Shown here one piece after another: positions 35,567 through 43,106 of a DNA stretch of 64,000 nt. Under the pieces are notes generated by a model. It ran no database searches. It was not told where the DNA came from and was given only the letters and a program-made list of their open reading frames with translations. Each line of letters starts with the position of its first letter. Within the stretch, counting starts at the first letter, position 1. The position numbers were made by a program, and so were the translations under genes. Source of the stretch: Xylanimonas oleitrophica (GTDB lineage Bacteria > Actinomycetota > Actinomycetes > Actinomycetales > Cellulomonadaceae). The stretch spans positions 186,001-250,000 of the forward strand of contig NZ_QKWH01000002.1 in the NCBI RefSeq assembly GCF_003244315.1. The letters run 5' to 3'.

Positions 35567-35653
35567 GCGAGATTCGCCCGGACCTCCGGGTGCCGCGGCC
35601 CGCACCCCGCTGCGACGATCGCAGCAGGCGCTCGCGCCCGGAGGAGGACCGAC

Positions 35654-36943
35654 GTGACGGCACCGGCTGACGACGACCGCCCGAGGCCGCACGTCCTGGT
35701 CGGCGCCTACGCGCTGGGACCCGGCGACGAGCCCGAGGCGGGCGCCGGGTGGGCGTTCGCCGTGGCTGCCGCCGCCCGGCACGAGGTGTGGGCCGTGACG
35801 CGGCGCCGGTTCCGGCCCGCCGTCACGCAGGCCCTGGCCGCCGACCCCCGGCTGGCCGCGCACCTGCACGTCACCTATGTCGACGCCCCGGCCGCGGTGC
35901 TCGCCCTCAAGCGCCTGCCCGGCGGCGTCTACTGGTACTACGCGTGGTGGCAGGCCCTGCTCGCACGCACGGCCCGCCGGCTGCACGCGCAGGTGGGGTT
36001 CGACGTGCTGCACCACGTCACCTGGGCCAACGACTGGATGCCCTGCGGCCTGGCCCGTGTGGAGGGCGTGCCGCTCGTCTGGGGCCCGGTGGGCGGCGCG
36101 AGCAGGACGCCGTACCGGCGCCTGCGGCGCTGGCTCGGCGTGCGCGGCGTCGTCGTCGAGCGCCTGCGGGACACCGTGGTGGCGCTGGCCCGCCGGCGGT
36201 GGGGGGACGCTGCGGCGCGGCGCGCGAGCCTCGTGGTGGCGCAGAACCCCGAGGTCGCGGAGCGGTTCGCCGGGGCGCGGCGCGTCGTCGTCGAGCCCAA
36301 CGCCGTCGTGGACCCCGAGGTCGAACCGGCCCCGGCACCTGCCGGCACGACGCCGGGGGAGCCCGCCGTGCCCGCGCGGACGGCGGTGCACGTCGCCCGC
36401 CTGATCCCGTGGAAGGGCACGGCGCTGGCGCTCGACGCCCTCGCCCGTCCCGAGGCCCGCGGGTGGCGGCTCGACGTCTACGGCGACGGACCGCTGCGGC
36501 GGGCGCTGGAGGCACGCGCCCGGCGGCTCGGGCTGACCGGCCGGGTCCGGTTCCACGGCCGCCGGCCGCGGTCCGAGGTGCTGGCGGCCACGGCGCGTGC
36601 CGACGCGCTGCTGTTCCCCTCCATGCACGACCAGGCGGGCTGGGTGGCCGCCGAGGCCAGCACGCTCGGCACGCCCGTGGTGTGCCTGCCGCTCGGCGGC
36701 CCGCCCCTGCTCGCGCAGCCCGCGGCGTTCGTCGCGGCGCTCGAGGGTGACGTGGTGGGCAACCTGGCCCGCGCCCTGGTCGCGGCGGGGGAGGCCGGCG
36801 GCACCCGGCACGGCCGGTGGTCCGCCGCCCGGCTGCCGGGGCTGCTGGCCGGGTGGTACGCCGCGGCGGCGGCCGACGCCGCCGCCCTCGCCGCACCCAC
36901 CGCCCCGGCGGTTCCCGCGCAAGGTCCTGCGGCGGACGCCTGA
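35654..36943 (+). CDS. GT4-family glycosyltransferase
   Basis: 429 residues, GT-B fold. N-terminal half: VLVGAYALGPGDEPEAGAGW and the acceptor-side V-L-H-H-V-T-W-A-N-D-W. C-terminal half: VHVARLIPWKGTALALDAL, L-D-V-Y-G-D-G-P and FPSMHDQAGWVAAEAS, the retaining GT4 donor site. The sequence G-P-V-G-G in mid-protein is common in GT4 enzymes of actinobacterial exopolysaccharide clusters. It is divergent from the Wzz/BY-kinase gene and probably monocistronic. The GTG at 35654 follows GGAGGA. The sugar is unknown. Confidence 0.86.
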   Translation: MTAPADDDRPRPHVLVGAYALGPGDEPEAGAGWAFAVAAAARHEVWAVTRRRFRPAVTQALAADPRLAAHLHVTYVDAPAAVLALKRLPGGVYWYYAWWQALLARTARRLHAQVGFDVLHHVTWANDWMPCGLARVEGVPLVWGPVGGASRTPYRRLRRWLGVRGVVVERLRDTVVALARRRWGDAAARRASLVVAQNPEVAERFAGARRVVVEPNAVVDPEVEPAPAPAGTTPGEPAVPARTAVHVARLIPWKGTALALDALARPEARGWRLDVYGDGPLRRALEARARRLGLTGRVRFHGRRPRSEVLAATARADALLFPSMHDQAGWVAAEASTLGTPVVCLPLGGPPLLAQPAAFVAALEGDVVGNLARALVAAGEAGGTRHGRWSAARLPGLLAGWYAAAAADAAALAAPTAPAVPAQGPAADA

Positions 36944-36947
36944 CAGC

Positions 36948-36979
36948 GCCTCCGGACCGCCCCGCCTCCGGACCGCCCC
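36948..36979 (+). repeat. 16-bp tandem duplication just after a stop codon
   Basis: GCCTCCGGACCGCCCC occurs twice in a row (36948-36963, 36964-36979), starting 5 bp after the glycosyltransferase stop. It has no hairpin potential of note. Confidence 0.75.
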
Positions 36980-37082
36980 GGACGTCCGCCGGATCTCTCC
37001 CACACCTGTTCACGCTCGGTGCGCACGGCGAGCCTGCGGCGTTGCTACCGTCTGGCGCTGACACCGACCGAGGAGCACCCCG

Positions 37083-38006
37083 ATGAGCCACCCGTACCCC
37101 CAGGGCCCCGTGCCGCCGACGCAGACGATGCCCGCCGGCTACGGGCGCGGCGCGGTCCACGACCCGGCGGGGTACCAGCAGGGCGGCTACCAGCAGGGCT
37201 ACGACGGGTATGAGGGCTACGGCGGTCACGGTGGCGGCCAGGGTGGCCCCGTGCCGCCGCACCCGGCCTCGCACCAGCGCCGGGCCTCGGGCACGGACGG
37301 CCCCTCGGTCGCTGCCCTCCTTGCCGGTCTCGTGGGTCTCGTCGTGCCCCTGGTGGGCGTGCTGGCCATCGTGCTGGGCGGGATCGGTGCCGAGCGCACG
37401 CGCCGTCGCGGCACCCGCGGGCGCGGGATGGCGCGGGCCGGGATGACGCTCGGCGTCCTCGAGGTGATCGTCACCACCCTCGTGGTGCTGGCCGGGTGGT
37501 GGCTGTGGAACAGCTACGGCGACCAGGTGCGCCGCGGGCTGGATGACGCCTCGCAGTTCTCCTCCCGTGCGGGCGAGCTGTCCCAGCAGCTCGACCGCGC
37601 CTCCGGCGGGGACCTCGGTGCGATCCGGGACCTCGTGACCGGGTTCTCGTTCCAGGAGCTGCGGGACCTGGCGGGGGCCGCGGCCGACGCCGGCACGCTG
37701 CGCACCCTGGCGGGCGAGTGCCAGTCGGGAGACCCGGCGGCGTGCGGCCAGCTGTGGGAGCGGATGCCTGACAGCATGCGGCCCGACCAGGTGCCGCAGG
37801 GCCTGGTGGACCAGCTGCCCGACGGCGTGGCCCAGCGGCTGGAGGAGGCCTACCCCGGCGGCGTGCCCGCCGACATCCTCGACCAGCTGCCGCCGGGCGC
37901 GCTCGACCAGCTGTCCCCGGGCACCCTCGAGCAGCTTCCCCCCGGCACGCTCGAGCAGCTGCCGCCGGAGATCCTCCAGCAGCTGCCGCCCGAGCTGCGC
38001 GGCTGA
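37083..38006 (+). CDS. DUF4190-type membrane protein with C-terminal octapeptide repeats
   Basis: 307 residues. The first 70 are Gly/Gln/Tyr/Pro-rich (Y-Q-Q-G-G-Y-Q-Q-G-Y). Two hydrophobic segments (about 75-100 and 120-145) with a basic loop T-R-R-R-G-T-R-G-R-G match DUF4190, as in the protein at 19379. The outer part (about 146-264) is helical with a Cys pair (E-C-Q-S-G-D-P-A-A-C). It ends in five 8-residue repeats of the form T-L-E-Q-L-P-P-G (265-304). Function unknown. A -10 candidate TACCGT (37046) and a TTCACG (37009) lie upstream, the latter perhaps a weak member of the TTCACC family. The ATG has GAGGAG upstream. Confidence 0.7.
   Translation: MSHPYPQGPVPPTQTMPAGYGRGAVHDPAGYQQGGYQQGYDGYEGYGGHGGGQGGPVPPHPASHQRRASGTDGPSVAALLAGLVGLVVPLVGVLAIVLGGIGAERTRRRGTRGRGMARAGMTLGVLEVIVTTLVVLAGWWLWNSYGDQVRRGLDDASQFSSRAGELSQQLDRASGGDLGAIRDLVTGFSFQELRDLAGAAADAGTLRTLAGECQSGDPAACGQLWERMPDSMRPDQVPQGLVDQLPDGVAQRLEEAYPGGVPADILDQLPPGALDQLSPGTLEQLPPGTLEQLPPEILQQLPPELRG
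37875..37994 (+). repeat. 24-bp tandem repeat coding L-P-P-G octapeptides
   Basis: Five 24-bp units encode I/A/T-L-D/E/Q-Q-L-P/S-P-G/E. The units are diverged at third positions, so the repeat is kept at protein level. A looser version (G-L-V-D-Q-L-P-D) precedes it. Confidence 0.8.
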
Positions 38007-38172
38007 CGCCCGCCGCGCCGCCCACGTCGGCGGCGCGGCGTAGTCTTGACGACGAAGCCCGCCACCCCGCCCACGGCCTGCCCGGCCCCCTGGACGGCGA
38101 GAAGCGGGCCCGTCGTCGTGCGCCCGGGCGGTGCCGGCGGCGGTCTCGGCACGCTCGACCTCCGGAGAACTC

Positions 38173-41100
38173 GTGAACCTCACCGGCATCGTCCCCGCCC
38201 TGCTCGCCGACCCTGGTGCTGCCGCCGCGCTGGAGGACGTGCGGGCGCGCGGCTTCGTCGACGTCGTCGGCCCGCAGGGCGTGCGCGCCCCGCTGCTCGT
38301 GGAGGCGGCGCGCCGCCGCCCGCTCGTGGTGGTCACCGCCACGGGCCGGCAGGCGGACGAGCTGGCGGCGAGCGTGCGCGCGTACCTGCCGGACGAGCAG
38401 GCCGACGACGTCGCGGTGCTGCCGAGCTGGGAGACGCTGCCGCACGAGCGGCTCTCGCCGCGCGCCGACACGGTCGCCCGCCGCATCGCGGTCTTCCGTC
38501 GCCTGGCGCACCCGACGCCGGAGCGTGGGCAGGCAGGCCCCGTGCGGGTGCTCGTCATGCCGGTGCGCGCCCTGCTGCAGCCGGTGGTCGACGGGCTCGG
38601 GGAGCTCGAGCCGGTGTCGCTGCACACCGGTGACACGGCCGACCTGACGGACGTGGCGGAGCGCCTGGTGGGCGCGGCCTACAGCCGGGTGGACATGGTG
38701 GAGCGGCGCGGCGAGTTCGCGGTGCGGGGCGGCATCCTCGACGTCTTCCCGCCCACGGAGGACCACCCGCTGCGCATCGAGTTCTGGGGCGACGAGGTCA
38801 GCGAGGTCCGCTGGTTCTCCGTGGCCGACCAGCGCTCGCTCGAGATCGCCGAGCAGGGCCTGTGGGCCCCGCCGTGCCGGGAGATCCTGCTGACGGAGCA
38901 GGTGCGCGAGCGGGCCCGGGCGCTGACCGAGCAGCTGCCCGGCGCCGTCGACATGCTCGACCGGCTCGCCGCGGGCGTCGCCGTCGAGGGCATGGAGTCG
39001 CTCGCCCCGGTGCTGGTGGACCGCATGGTGCCGGTGCTGGACCTGGTGCCGGACGACGCGCTGCTGGTGGTCGACGAGCCGGAGCGGGTGCGCCGTCGCG
39101 CCCACGACCTGGTGGCGACGACGGAGGAGTTCCTCGCCGCGGCCTGGACGGGGGCGGTGGCGGGCGGCCAGGCCCCGATCGACCTGTCGGCGGCGTCGTT
39201 CGCGACGTTCGCCGAGGTGCGCGAGATCGCGGCGCGGCGCGGCCTGGGCTGGTGGACCCTCTCGGCGTTCGGGCTCGACCCCGAGGCCGAGGCGTCAGAG
39301 GCGGCGCACGGTTCGGCGGGAGCTGGTCCTGACACCACCTACACGGTGAACGCGCGCGAGGTCGAGTCCTACCGCGGCGACCTGCAGCGTGCGCTGGACG
39401 ACGTGCGCCGGCTGCAGAAGGACGGCTGGCGCCTCGTCCTGACCACGGAGGGCCCCGGGCCGGCCAAGCGCATGGTCGAGCAGCTCATGGCCGCCGACAC
39501 CGCGGCCCGGCTCGTGGCACGGCTGGACGAGGAGCCCGAGGGCGGCGTCGTGCTCGTCACCCCGGCGCTCGTGGGCAAGGGCTTCGTGGCCCCGGACCTG
39601 CGCCTGGCCGTCTTCTCCGAGTCGGACCTCACGGGGCGCCAGGGCACCACCACCCGGGACATGCGACGGCTGCCCAGCCGCCGGCGCAACGTCGTCGACC
39701 CGCTGCAGCTGCGCGCCGGCGACTACGTGGTGCACGAGCAGCACGGCGTGGGCCGGTTCGTCGAGATGGTGCAGCGCACCCTGGGGGCCGGGGCCAACGC
39801 CGCCACCCGCGAGTACCTCGTGCTGGAGTACGCCAGCAGCAAGCGCGGCCAGCCGGGCGACCGCCTGTTCGTGCCCACAGACCAGCTCGACCAGGTCACC
39901 AAGTACGTGGGTGGCGAGGCGCCCAGCCTGTCCAAGATGGGCGGGGCGGACTGGAAGAACACCAAGGCCAAGGCCCGCAAGCACGTCAAGCAGATCGCGG
40001 GCGAGCTCATCCGCCTCTACAGCGCGCGCATGGCCACCCAGGGGCACGCGTTCGGCCCGGACACCCCGTGGCAGCGCGAGCTGGAGGACGCGTTCGCCTA
40101 CGTGGAGACGCCGGACCAGCTCTCCACGATCGACGAGGTCAAGGCCGACATGGAGAAGCCGGTGCCGATGGACCGGCTGGTGTGCGGCGACGTCGGCTAC
40201 GGCAAGACGGAGATCGCCATCCGTGCCGCGTTCAAGGCGGTCCAGGACGGCAAGCAGGTGGCGGTGCTGGTGCCCACGACCCTGCTGGTGCAGCAGCACT
40301 TCGAGACGTTCTCCGAGCGGTACGCCGGGTTCCCGGTGAAGGTCGCGGCTCTGAGCCGCTTCCAGTCGGAGAAGGAGTCGGCCGAGACGATCGAGGGCAT
40401 CAAGGACGGCACGGTCGACGTCGTCATCGGCACCCACCGCCTCATCACCGGCTCGATCCGCTTCAAGGACCTGGGGCTGGTGATCATCGACGAAGAGCAG
40501 CGTTTCGGCGTCGAGCACAAGGAGACGCTCAAGCAGCTGCGCACCAACGTGGACGTGCTGGCGATGTCGGCCACCCCGATCCCGCGCACGCTGGAGATGG
40601 CGGTGACCGGCATCCGGGAGATGTCCACGCTGCAGACCCCGCCGGAGGAGCGCCACCCCGTGCTCACCTACGTGGGCGCCTACGAGGAGAAGCAGATCGC
40701 CGCCGCCGTGCGCCGCGAGCTGCTGCGCGAGGGGCAGGTGTTCTACGTCCACAACAAGGTGGACTCGATCGACAAGACGGCGCAGCGGCTGCGCGAGCTG
40801 GTGCCCGAGGCCCGGGTGGGCGTGGCCCACGGCAAGATGACCGAGACGCAGCTCGACCAGATCATCCGCGCCTTCTGGGAGAAGGAGCTCGACGTCCTGG
40901 TCTGCACCACGATCATCGAGACCGGCATCGACATCTCCAACGCCAACACGCTCATCCTCGAGCGCGCCGACATGCTCGGGCTCTCCCAGCTCCACCAGCT
41001 GCGCGGGCGGGTGGGCCGCGGGCGCGAGCGCGCGTACGCCTACTTCCTGTACCCGCCGGAGCGGCCGCTGACCGAGACGGCGCACGACCGCCTCGCCACG

Positions 41101-41778
41101 ATGGCGGCCCACACCGACCTGGGCGCGGGCATGCAGATCGCGATGAAGGACCTCGAGATCCGCGGCGCCGGCAACCTGCTCGGTGGCGAGCAGTCCGGGC
41201 ACATCGCGGGCGTCGGCTTCGACCTGTACGTGCGCATGGTCGGCGAGGCCGTGGCCGCCTACCGCGGGGACGGGCAGGAGGAGCAGCCCGAGGTCACCAT
41301 CGAGCTGCCCGTGGACGCCCACCTGCCGGAGTCGTACATCGCCACCGAACGGTTGCGGCTGGAGGCGTACAAGAAGATCGCGGCGGCCGCGGACGCCCCG
41401 GCGCTCGCGGAGGTGCGGGCCGAGCTGGTGGACCGGTACGGGGCGCTGCCCGAGGTCGCCTCTGCCCTGTTCGACGTCGCCGACTTCCGCAACCACGTGC
41501 GCCGCGCGGGCCTGACCGACGTCACCGCGCAGGGCAAGTTCGTGCGGTTCGCGCCGGTGGACCTGCCCGAGTCGGCACAGCTGCGCCTCAAGCGGCTGTA
41601 CCCGGGGACGATCCTCAAGCCGGCGATCCGGGCGTTCCTGGTGCCGTTCCCGACGACGGCCCGCATCGGCGGGCGGCCGCTGCGCGGTGCCGAGGTGCTG
41701 ACCTGGGCGCGGCAGCTCATCGACGCCGTGGTGCTGGGAGACGTGAGCGCCGCGGCGGGCGTGGGCACCTCCCGCTGA
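38173..41778 (+). CDS. mfd: Transcription-repair coupling factor Mfd
   Basis: ATP-driven translocase that removes RNA polymerase stalled at DNA damage and recruits UvrA. 1201 residues. The N-terminal UvrB-like part (about 1-330) has LPSWETLPHERLSP. The RNAP-interacting CarD-like domain (about 510-580) has GDYVVHEQHGVGRF. The RecG-like motor has Walker A GDVGYGKTEIAIRAAF (about 670-685), the DEEQRFG box and a C-terminal TRCF domain. The GTG at 38173 is chosen because GGAG lies 5 nt upstream and relatives start at this point; upstream in-frame residues look non-coding. In Mycobacterium mazG and lpqU lie between mfd and eno; here polysaccharide genes do. Confidence 0.96.
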   Translation: MNLTGIVPALLADPGAAAALEDVRARGFVDVVGPQGVRAPLLVEAARRRPLVVVTATGRQADELAASVRAYLPDEQADDVAVLPSWETLPHERLSPRADTVARRIAVFRRLAHPTPERGQAGPVRVLVMPVRALLQPVVDGLGELEPVSLHTGDTADLTDVAERLVGAAYSRVDMVERRGEFAVRGGILDVFPPTEDHPLRIEFWGDEVSEVRWFSVADQRSLEIAEQGLWAPPCREILLTEQVRERARALTEQLPGAVDMLDRLAAGVAVEGMESLAPVLVDRMVPVLDLVPDDALLVVDEPERVRRRAHDLVATTEEFLAAAWTGAVAGGQAPIDLSAASFATFAEVREIAARRGLGWWTLSAFGLDPEAEASEAAHGSAGAGPDTTYTVNAREVESYRGDLQRALDDVRRLQKDGWRLVLTTEGPGPAKRMVEQLMAADTAARLVARLDEEPEGGVVLVTPALVGKGFVAPDLRLAVFSESDLTGRQGTTTRDMRRLPSRRRNVVDPLQLRAGDYVVHEQHGVGRFVEMVQRTLGAGANAATREYLVLEYASSKRGQPGDRLFVPTDQLDQVTKYVGGEAPSLSKMGGADWKNTKAKARKHVKQIAGELIRLYSARMATQGHAFGPDTPWQRELEDAFAYVETPDQLSTIDEVKADMEKPVPMDRLVCGDVGYGKTEIAIRAAFKAVQDGKQVAVLVPTTLLVQQHFETFSERYAGFPVKVAALSRFQSEKESAETIEGIKDGTVDVVIGTHRLITGSIRFKDLGLVIIDEEQRFGVEHKETLKQLRTNVDVLAMSATPIPRTLEMAVTGIREMSTLQTPPEERHPVLTYVGAYEEKQIAAAVRRELLREGQVFYVHNKVDSIDKTAQRLRELVPEARVGVAHGKMTETQLDQIIRAFWEKELDVLVCTTIIETGIDISNANTLILERADMLGLSQLHQLRGRVGRGRERAYAYFLYPPERPLTETAHDRLATMAAHTDLGAGMQIAMKDLEIRGAGNLLGGEQSGHIAGVGFDLYVRMVGEAVAAYRGDGQEEQPEVTIELPVDAHLPESYIATERLRLEAYKKIAAAADAPALAEVRAELVDRYGALPEVASALFDVADFRNHVRRAGLTDVTAQGKFVRFAPVDLPESAQLRLKRLYPGTILKPAIRAFLVPFPTTARIGGRPLRGAEVLTWARQLIDAVVLGDVSAAAGVGTSR

Positions 41779-41804
41779 CGGGGTCTGCCGCGGGTGCGCG
41801 GCGG

Positions 41805-42401
41805 TCAGCGGGAGCCGGCCGGCGGCACGGCGCGGGCGACGGTCTCGACGGCGGCCGCGACGGTGGCGAGCACCTGCCGGTGGACCCGCTCGGGCCGCCG
41901 GTAGGGGTCGGTGACGTCGACGTCGTCGAGGCGGCCCAGGCACAGGCCTCGGTTCGCCGTGGCGACGGCGGGGAGCTGCGCCCAGCCGGTGGTGGGGGCC
42001 GGCCCTCGGGCGGGCCCGCCCCTGCTCCCGGGCTCCACGTCCGCCTGGACGAGGGTGGCGAGCTCCAGCAGGGTGAACGTGCGCCGCACGGCCCGTGGCT
42101 CGGCCCGCACGACGGCGGCACGCTGCTCGCGCGTCATCGTGACCACGAGGTCTGCGGCACCGACGTCCTGGGGCCGCAGCTGCCGGGCGCGGAAGCCCGA
42201 GGCGTCCACCCCGAGCTGCCGCAGCAGGGTGGCGGTGGGCCCGGCGACGCCCGCGCCCACGAGGGCGTGGGTGCCCGCGCTGGACACCGCGACGTCGTCG
42301 GCGCCGCGCCGGAGCAGGAGGTCGCGCAGGAGGAGCTCTGCCGCGGGGGAGCGGCACACGTTGCCCGTGCACACGAACAGGACCGACGCGGGCGCTGCCA
42401 T
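41805..42401 (-). CDS. Low-molecular-weight protein tyrosine phosphatase (Wzb-like)
   Basis: 198 residues. The active-site loop VLFVCTGNVCRSP holds the nucleophile Cys11 and Arg17 (C-x5-R) right at the N-terminus, and the general acid is Asp165 in T-D-P-Y-R-R-P. Length is slightly above the usual 150-170 because of a Gly/Pro-rich insertion near 135. It probably dephosphorylates the Wzz/BY-kinase encoded at 33936, the usual partner in capsule control. The ATG at 42401 has a GGAGGTG ribosome site. It diverges from the cytidylyltransferase gene, sharing the 137-bp region with the TCACCCGGGTGA palindrome. Confidence 0.9.
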   Translation of the reverse strand: MAAPASVLFVCTGNVCRSPAAELLLRDLLLRRGADDVAVSSAGTHALVGAGVAGPTATLLRQLGVDASGFRARQLRPQDVGAADLVVTMTREQRAAVVRAEPRAVRRTFTLLELATLVQADVEPGSRGGPARGPAPTTGWAQLPAVATANRGLCLGRLDDVDVTDPYRRPERVHRQVLATVAAAVETVARAVPPAGSR

Positions 42402-42462
42402 GCCCACCTCCTGACCCCGGGGACGTCCCCAGGATGCGGCCGGCGGCCGGGGCGGGAGCGGC

Positions 42463-42532
42463 CTCACCCGGGTGATCCCGCAAGTTCACCCCCGCAGACC
42501 CCTACAGCCCGCCGGAGACCGGTGCCTAGCGT
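42463..42532. promoter_or_regulatory. TCACCCGGGTGA palindrome, TTCACC element and leaderless promoter (site G)
   Basis: TCACCCGGGTGA (42464-42475) is a 12-bp palindrome. TTCACC at 42485-42490 repeats its left half with a period of 22 bp. TAGCGT (42527-42532) is the -10, 42 bp after TTCACC and exactly 12 nt before the ATG at 42539, so the message is leaderless. The palindrome could serve both this gene and the divergent phosphatase gene. Confidence 0.65.
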
Positions 42533-42538
42533 GCCGTC

Positions 42539-42994
42539 ATGGTGGTCGGATACGCAGCGGGTGCCTGGGACCTGTTCCACGTGGGTCACCTCAACGTGCT
42601 GCGCCACGCCCGCGCGCACTGCGACTACCTGGTCGCCGGGGTGGTGGACGACGACACCCTGGAGGTCACCAAGGGCCACCGGCCCGTGGTCCCTGTGACG
42701 GAGCGGGCCGAGATCGTGCGGCACGTGCGGTTCGTGGACGAGGTGTTCGTGGAGCACCAGCCGGACAAGCTGGCCACGTGGGGGCAGCGCCCGTTCGACG
42801 TGTTCTTCAAGGGCGACGACTGGAAGGGCACGGCCCGGGGCCTGGACCTCGAGCGCCGGTTCGCCCAGGTGGGGGTGCGGGTCGTCTACTTCCCCTACAC
42901 GGTGCACACGTCGTCGACCGTGCTGCGCCGCGCGCTGGCCGCGCTGGAGGGCGGCGGCCGTGCCGACCCGGCTGCCGTCGTCGGCGGGGACTGA
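42539..42994 (+). CDS. TagD-like cytidylyltransferase (glycerol-3-phosphate type)
   Basis: 151 residues. The nucleotidyltransferase signature G-x-W-D-L-F-H-V-G-H (7-17) starts the protein and a T-S-S-T-V-L-R motif near 126-132 corresponds to the family's R-T-x-G-I-S-T-T loop. Relatives join CTP with glycerol-3-phosphate or another alcohol phosphate to give a CDP-alcohol. Together with the CDP-alcohol transferase at 21214 this suggests a route for transferring a phospho-alcohol. Which alcohol is used is unknown. Leaderless start at 42539; the upstream region carries the shared TTCACC element. Confidence 0.85.
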   Translation: MVVGYAAGAWDLFHVGHLNVLRHARAHCDYLVAGVVDDDTLEVTKGHRPVVPVTERAEIVRHVRFVDEVFVEHQPDKLATWGQRPFDVFFKGDDWKGTARGLDLERRFAQVGVRVVYFPYTVHTSSTVLRRALAALEGGGRADPAAVVGGD

Positions 42995-42995
42995 C

Positions 42996-43037
42996 ATTCG
43001 TTCAACCGTTGCCGGAATTCACCCGTCCCCGTAACCT
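42996..43037 (+). promoter_or_regulatory. ATTC-type paired elements and -10 upstream of the xylanase (site H)
   Basis: ATTCGTTCAACCG (42996-43008) and ATTCACCCG (43017-43025) start 21 bp apart. TAACCT at 43032-43037 is a possible -10, but it is only 14 bp from TTCACC, so the arrangement differs from sites E, F and G. The leader to the ATG at 43107 would be about 65 nt. Confidence 0.4.
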
Positions 43038-43106
43038 CGGCCCCACGGGTGCGACGGCGCGCCCGCGGGCACGTGGGGACGAGCCCACCGACGTCGCGAG
43101 GGAGCG

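Noticed and set aside
37875-37994. CRISPR-like array
   Set aside because: The repeat is coding, in frame with the upstream membrane protein, and has no spacers. No CRISPR array was seen anywhere in the window.
39295-42489. A long - strand frame across the end of mfd
   Set aside because: Antisense to a complete Mfd; no recognisable domain.
14306-43037. Calling the TTCACC elements PHO boxes
   Set aside because: The core matches GTTCACC, but several pairs are spaced 10, 13 or 17 bp instead of 11 and some sites are single, so a PhoP assignment is kept only as a hypothesis.
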